64,000 nt of DNA, from the NCBI GenBank assembly GCA_029891345.1, contig CM056995.1, forward strand, positions 214,037,047 through 214,101,046. Reading direction: 5' to 3'. This document shows, piece after piece, positions 57,787-64,000 of the stretch. The stretch is from Dryococelus australis. Taxonomy: Eukaryota; Arthropoda; Insecta; Phasmatodea; Phasmatidae. Position 1 is the first letter of the stretch. Every line of letters begins with the position of its first letter. The translations under genes were made by a program, and so were the position numbers. Below the pieces are notes generated by a model. That model saw only the letters and a program-made list of their open reading frames with translations, searched no databases and was not told the DNA's origin.

Positions 57787-57912
57787 GTTGCCAACCTAAA
57801 GGCGCAGTAAATGCGTAAGAAGAAAAAGAATACGAGATGTTTCTCATTGTTGCCGACTTACGAATGCAGTAAAGACGTAAGAAGAAAATAGAACACGAAA
57901 AACTCTTGTGGG
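57787..57912. repeat. ~70-bp tandem duplication
   Basis: TTGCCAACCTAAAGGCGCAG...GCGTAAGAAGAAAAAGAATA is followed by TTGCCGACTTACGAATGCAG...ACGTAAGAAGAAAATAGAAC. There are two diverged units. Confidence 0.7.
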
Positions 57913-57919
57913 ATGTAAA

Positions 57920-59260
57920 CAATATCATCGATAGCATGAGTTGTCAATTATTCGAGTTGTTTTGTATTCACATAGGGTTAAAAAATGAATGCTGCGAGAA
58001 ATTTTTGGTGAGTGTAGGGAAGGGAAATACAGCAAAGCGACAGCAAACATAACAAGAACGAATCATCGAAAATCTGCTGTATTTCATAGCTAAAAGATTG
58101 TTCCTAATATATTTTGGCTTTCCGGCAGAATATCTGATCGATGGATGCAGTAAATTAATGTTTTAAGAATCATAGCATGTAGGTTTTTAACATAGTCTAT
58201 ATAGGATATTTGTCGTGCTTATTATATAGGATAGTTAATGGGACTGACCAAAAATGGCTGTTAAAGAAAACTGAATAAACTGGATTGGAGAAATGAGGTT
58301 TCATTGTACATTTTATCCAGGTAAACATGTCATGCAGGAATGTCTTTTAAATTCCAGCTATCTATGTGGTGAAATAATTTATGCAAATATCTTTGGTAAT
58401 TGTGGGTAATGATTTGGAATAGTAAAAGGGAAATAATAAAAAATTAATAATTTCTGTTAAATTTTAAATGGGAGATTGGAAAATAATTAGTTATAACTAC
58501 AGACAAATGAACATGTGAGAACTGTGGATAGATTTTCCACTGTATAGTCTACTTTATATAAGAATTCCAATTTTTGACAGCCAGTGTGTGGAAACATGTC
58601 AAAAATGATCCCCATATACAAAATCCTGTATTAGCTGATGCGTGAATGATTGAACGAGAATTTCATATTGGCTATTCTGTCAGTCTTGCCGTCGCACAAC
58701 AGACATTGGAGAAATACGCGGGCCGGAGAGAGTTCGTAGACAAAATGCATGTGCATTTTATTTTATGTTATGGAACAGCTGCTATTAGTGTAACAAACTA
58801 AATTTTGTTTTATAATAATGTACAGGTGTTTCAAACACAATGGCACTTAAACTGTGCGTGACAGTATATTTTCATTCGTAGCTACTGCTATATTCGCCAC
58901 ATGCAAGCTTTAAATTAGTTAGAGGCTGCAGATCAATCTCGCAGTATTTTTTTAAATTTTTGTACATAAATTTGAGACAATATATTTCAAACCTGAGTCG
59001 TTTTGGGCCTGTATGTGATGAACAATTTACTTTTATACAGATGTGATAGATAACTCTGCGATACAGCTTCAGAGTAAGCGAATGTGCTGCCATCTGTTGG
59101 CTAGCACGCGCGGCTCACTTTGAAAGCCACGCCCCCGTGGAACGACTCATATTTCATGTGTAAAATACAAATATACGAACGATTTCCCAGAAGTGTATAT
59201 TTTCCGCAAGCTCTATCAATTTTTTAACGTAACATATTTCTGTGTGCAGCAATTCTACTT
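57920..59260. other. Gene-free AT-rich stretch
   Basis: No domain-bearing frame or clear repeat is seen. Confidence 0.45.
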
Positions 59261-59262
59261 GC

Positions 59263-59500
59263 AGAACATTTCGTACCTACAAAACATTTATTTGCAAAAT
59301 AGAAAATAGTAACACATAATCACGGATTGAAAAACAATTCCACAGGACCAGGAATATGCATGTCACCAGAAGTAACAACTAATTTATACAACCAAATCTG
59401 ATCACTAAATTCCATCTTCATCTTCTTACGTGAATACATAGACGCATTACCAAAAACACTAATTACAGCAGTATTGTCTGCCTTGCCCTCGTGAACTGGA
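59263..59500 (-). pseudogene. Unknown 3' terminal exon, copy 1
   Basis: On minus the shared part starts GGCAAGGCAGACAATACTGC and encodes GKADNTAVISVFGNASMYSR, KMKMEFSDQIWLY and GDMHIPGPVELFFNP before a stop. A short 3' untranslated part with AATAAA follows, ending at TACGAAATG. The second copy lies about 0.9 kb away. No family is recognised. Both copies begin at the same codon, which fits an exon boundary or a shared truncation point. Confidence 0.5.
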
Positions 59501-59877
59501 AAAGTCTTCCAACAGATTATCTTGTACTCGCTTGGCATTTTACATGCGAATGGGAAACAACGCAGAAGCTCTCCGTATCTCTACTACACACTGGGACCTT
59601 ATCACCAGATGTACTTCCGGGGCCCCCACCAAGCCGCCACTTCCGGGCGATAAACAACTTCCGGTTACAACCAAGCGCAATGCACTATCGCAACTGAAAA
59701 CAACATCCTGTTACATGCAAACACACACACAAGTGCAAACATGTTGGCCAACATAGACATTTGATCCACCAACTTAAACATAATTACTCCTTTCAGGTAT
59801 GTTGAAGGGATCACATCGAGCGGAAAAGAGGGAGGAATGAATAAATCTCTTCTTGCATGTCTTTTGTCAATCTAATG

Positions 59878-59917
<40 letters not shown>
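59878..59917. repeat. (TA)n microsatellite
   Basis: About 18 TA units in a row lie between the two copies of the unknown exon. Confidence 0.95.
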
Positions 59918-60152
59918 CTGTATATCATGTTTGACGTTTTTCTAAGGAAGCTCCATAAATTTCGCTATTCATTTTAATAATAGGATTTTCGAAGGGTGCA
60001 CCTTTTGAGTATCTAGTGTGATGTCCTTTATGTGTATTTATATCACTCCGCATATTTAATAGCATAAAATAAATGTTCGAATATTCCCCCCTCAATATAC
60101 CTCCCTTTTTAATATAAAGGAAAGGAATATAAAAATACGAAAAAACGCCGCA

Positions 60153-60395
60153 GTACATTTCGTACCTATAAAACATTTATTTGCAAAATAAAAAATACTA
60201 ACACATAATCACGGATTGAAAAACAATTCCACATGACCAAAAATATGCATCTCACCAGTAATACCAACTAATTTCCGATACAACCAAATCTGGTCACTAA
60301 GTTCCATCTTCATCTTCGTACATGAATACATAGACACATTACCAAATACACTAGTCACAGCAGTATTATCAGCCTTGCCCTGTTCTGTGTCCTTT
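60153..60395 (-). pseudogene. Unknown 3' terminal exon, copy 2
   Basis: Direct-orientation partner of 59,263-59,500: GKADNTAVTSVFGNVSMYSC, KMKMELSDQIWLYRKLVG, GEMHIFGHVELFFNP, stop, AATAAA. It keeps a KL pair where copy 1 has lost residues (LYKLVVTSG), so the two differ by small indels. Upstream the copies are unrelated. Confidence 0.5.
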
Positions 60396-60429
60396 TCCAA
60401 TTCAGTAACAAAGTGAAAAGAAATTTTAT

Positions 60430-62220
60430 TTATTAATTAAAACTGTTTTGCAATGGACTCATTTTTGTGGCAAATAATATTTACCTATGTTAAGTGTGAT
60501 ATATTGTTATCCAGGTGCACTCAGTACTGATGTTAATTTATATATAGTCACATTGCGTGTACAAACTGTAAACTAATCTATCATGCCTGTTTGATCAGCT
60601 GACACCACTTTTAATCACGAAATACTTCATTATAATGAATGAAAATGTGCTGCCTGATAATTTTCCTGAATTCCTAATGCTTCAAAGTTTCACATATATA
60701 TGCTGTAACTTCCTAACTGCTACTTCGTAATAACCAAAACCAACATATTATTAATGATGTAAAACCATATTCAATGCTCTACAATTGTTGGTGTATTCAG
60801 CAAAGCGGATGGCAGGGTTACAAACGCAAGTCCAGTCTTTTGATTAGAATAAAATTTGAAATGTTTCTGATGTATTGAATTTTATTACTGACAATGTTCA
60901 AAGTATATTGCAACCTCATGAATGGATCTGATAGAAACATGGTAGTAATATAATGATTATATTACCCTCGTAAATCAAACTAAGGCATAATTTTCTGTGA
61001 CCAGTATGATGTATTAATTCTGTTTGCTGGCAAGAAAGCTTGTAATCTTAAGAGACGTGCCATTTGTTGACACATTTGAACATAACGCTTAACTCAGTCG
61101 GGTATGAACATTGAGACAAGTTTATAAAGGCGCCAAAATAAAATAATCAGACGAGCCAGAAATATAGTTCAAATTAATCTAATTATACTTTGCACATCAG
61201 TTACAACAGAGGCACAGAAACTTACGCAGTTCAATCAGAACAGCAGCACAGAAAAATTATGCAACAGCACACAAGCAGGAACGAGATGAGAATCACAGTA
61301 TCTATTATTCTGCAGTCAAAATACTCAAATTGCGAGGCTATTTACAAAGGTGGGAGAGAAAATACACACGAGAAAATAAACACGCTCCGGGCGCCCTGAA
61401 CGAATGACCCCTCACACTGGTGGAAATAATTAGGATGTGTATATGATTCCAAATAATGAAAAAGAAAGCTGGTGGGCGCTGCTGATGTGAGTTGCAATTA
61501 CGACTCGCGTGTAGCCAACTCTTCACACGTCCATCATGTGTTCTCGCTGACCGGAATTTGACTCAAAACTGAAACTACTACTCTTGGTCATTTGACTAGA
61601 AACTGACTAGCTCTACATTGCCGGAAATTGAGATTGGCACAAGGAAGGCCGTGCCTACTATAAGTATCTTTTCAAAGCTTTATTGCACCACTGAAAACTG
61701 CCCAATCAAGGTGTGCTCGTGATACTGTCATATCCAAAAAAAAAATAGCACACACACCCTCGCAACACGAGTGTGTATCTCATCACGTCGCTACAGCGCG
61801 ACCCTTGTCATCCAGCTTATATTGCACCATATTGCTACAGCCAACTACGTGTCCTTAGCTTCCTAGTAAAAGAAAAAGTTGTCGCATCACCACTGCCGAA
61901 TTACTTTAGAATGAAATTACAAGCTTTGAGAGTCGAAAATATATCAAATAAATACTAAATTCTGCTATCACCAAGTTCTAAACACTGGATAAATTACTTT
62001 ATCTGTGAAGGTATATGAAAATTAAAATATTTCCTGCAAATATCAATCAGTATTACTTGCAACATTACAAGCTGCAATTTTAAATATATCTTTCAAGTGA
62101 ATAAACAATGGTTCTTAATCGCCTTACGTTCGTTGCTATCATAAAAAATCCGATAGCAAAATCAATTCTTTCACATTATCTATGCGTGAGCAGCTTGGCG
62201 ACACTTTCTGATGTAGGTAG
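60430..62220. other. Gene-free AT-rich stretch
   Basis: No recognisable frame or repeat is seen. Confidence 0.45.
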
Positions 62221-62227
62221 GTATAAT

Positions 62228-63505
62228 GGTTCACTGTAAAATGAGCACTTTTGAATGACCTGCTAAAGTTCTACTTTCATGTCCATTATGTATCCTTCTG
62301 CCACATGTAAGCAAACATTACCACGTAACTGCCATGTGATTACCACATGTCAAAATCAGTGTTTACATCTCATCACTGGCAAAATGTTTTGTATCGTCAG
62401 TAATGAGCAATTATAACTAATTATATCATAATTGTGTTACACATACAAGAAATGTGTATACCCAAATACATATTCTATATATTACATTGTATATACAGAA
62501 TATTACATAATATATGTACACATACCATATTATATGTAATATAATACCCATTTTAAATCTGCCAACTCCCCCAAAGAAATTGATTCTTTATGCTGTAAAC
62601 TGAAGTAGTGACAGAAGGGTGTAATAGGCTTGTAACTGGCACTACCTACATTCTGGATGGTAAAAATAATAAAAACAAAAATATAATGTCTAACATTTTT
62701 AGTGAAGTGAAATACTGGTCAAGTAATGGCCATATTTACAGTGTCTCTTGTAGTCCAAATGGATGCGACATTTCCATTGTCAAACCCCCAGAGACCTCAA
62801 GAAACCAATTTTATAAGTGAGGCTCATGCAATGTCTTCAATGTTTTGGTTCCTTCATTGCAACTACTGTTGGAAAACTAAAAAATTAAAAGAAAAAAATA
62901 TTTTTATAATAATTAGTAAACTTACAAATAATTGTGTATGCGCACACAAAGCTGTGAGGAATTGTTAATTATCAATGTAAAATAATTACATGCTCACATG
63001 ACTGAAGATTGCTTATGTAAAGGACACATAAAAGTAATACTAAAAATAAACATTTAAAATCTATGAAAATCCACGGCTGATTGAAGATAAACTGAAAATA
63101 AAACTAGAAATATTAAAACATAAGAACTACAAACTTGCAAATTTACAGCCAAAACACACGCAAAGCAAGAAGGAATCAAAACAAAACAACAGACCATTAA
63201 TTTTTACCGGCGCGCCGATCAGGTGACTCAATACAATTAGGATTTATTTAAATACATCATTTTTACTCCAATACTTACTTAAATGTGCATAAAATAAAAA
63301 AAATTAATTCTGTATCCATAAATTAAAACATTTTGTTCGCAACACAGCGTTGCTACCTAGAATTACTATTCTTACTACATTGCCAACTTAATTGGCAGTG
63401 TGCACCAAGAGCCTGTGTGGTGAAATACATGGATACACATACGCAGTTGTGGACAGTGATTTTTTTCGGAGGTTGATTTTTTGAGTGCTCATTTTATCGT
63501 GTACC
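62228..63505. mobile_element. Non-autonomous TIR element, ~1.28 kb
   Basis: The left end GGTTCACTGTAAAATGAGCACTT and the reversed right end GGTACACGATAAAATGAGCACTC share at least 18 of 22 bases. The interior is AT-rich, with a TATATGTAATATAATA palindrome zone near 62,440-62,550 and no transposase. The same left terminus is seen at 44,448. No target duplication is evident, so the superfamily is open. Confidence 0.6.
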
Positions 63506-63509
63506 GCCC

Positions 63510-64000
63510 TTAGGCAGGCTTAACATCTCATTGATGTCTGTCTTTATAGATGAAATATGTTCTGACACTCAGGTGGAAACCACGTGGAGTAGGAAGGATA
63601 CGTAGCATGTTTGTTTACTAGTTACGTGTTCTACACAATCTGTCAAAAAAGGAATTCTTATATGACAGACTATACATGCTCTACTGATGCTTGAATATAA
63701 CGAAGATAAATTCAGATAAAGCTTGATACTGTGAAGTTGCATTCATTGCACCCATTTGTTTAAGTCGTACAATGGTGCAAAAATTTATGGTTAGATTTTG
63801 AGGAGGATGAAAATATTATATATAGCCACACATCCTTAGAAAATTAGACAAAGCAGGAAACATGATAAATGTTACACTGCGTTTTATTGTGAACATGATC
63901 CTAGATTTAAAAAAATGGGTAGATCCGAAGAATAGTGGCTAGTGGTTCAAGAAAATTATCTGACTTAAAAGTGCTTACAAACACATTGTGACAAACTCTT
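63510..64000. other. Gene-free stretch to window end
   Basis: No recognisable frame or repeat. Confidence 0.4.

Noticed and set aside
61713-61735. Possible second end of the GGTTCACTG element (GTGCTCGTGATACTG)
   Set aside because: Only about eight bases resemble the terminus, and no partner end matches.

Overview
This window is eukaryotic, almost certainly from an arthropod and most likely an insect with a large, repeat-rich genome. It is AT-rich, contains no complete conventional host gene, and shows GT/AG introns, AATAAA signals, tRNA-derived SINEs and at least six classes of transposable element. I cannot name the species.

Positions 65-20,035 are a roughly 20-kb, decayed Maverick/Polinton (virus-like self-synthesising transposon). 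It is bounded by long terminal inverted repeats (TIRs, about 1.1 kb on the left and 1.27 kb on the right). On the minus strand it carries a retroviral-type integrase with a chromodomain-like tail, a DUF8207-like protein and the packaging ATPase. On the plus strand follow a phospholipase-A2-like minor-capsid gene, a short hydrophobic Gly/Ala-rich gene, an adenain-like cysteine protease, a conserved capsid-cluster gene, the major capsid protein, a further Polinton-associated gene, a small secreted or lipidated ORF, the zinc-finger N-terminus of the protein-primed DNA polymerase gene, and a proline-rich accessory gene. Every core gene has stops or frameshifts, and the polymerase domain is absent. 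A PIF/Harbinger element (about 1,199-6,075) sits just inside the left TIR and itself contains a SINE.

From 20 to 29 kb the sequence is mostly gene-poor. It holds a 20-bp tandem repeat, a diverged ~290-bp repeat, a SINE, and a second small Polinton relic (27,890-28,610, minus) that keeps the same gene order.

From 28,992 to 36,430 two related gypsy-type LTR retrotransposons lie head to tail. Element A has both LTRs but lost protease, RT and most of integrase. Element B has a 5' LTR, gag, protease and part of RT, then is cut off. B begins inside a SINE that had already broken the 3' LTR of A, which gives an insertion order.

The right part (36.4-64 kb) holds a decayed multi-exon hAT transposase (minus, 40.9-44.1 kb), a hAT MITE with a perfect 8-bp target duplication (45,563-45,833), two copies of a ~0.8-0.9 kb dispersed repeat, nested Harbinger-like non-autonomous elements (50.3-53.4 kb), one clean exon of an uncharacterised arthropod family (53,461-53,626), a duplicated unknown 3' exon (59.3 and 60.2 kb), and a 1.28-kb TIR element (62,228-63,505). 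The rest shows nothing I can support.
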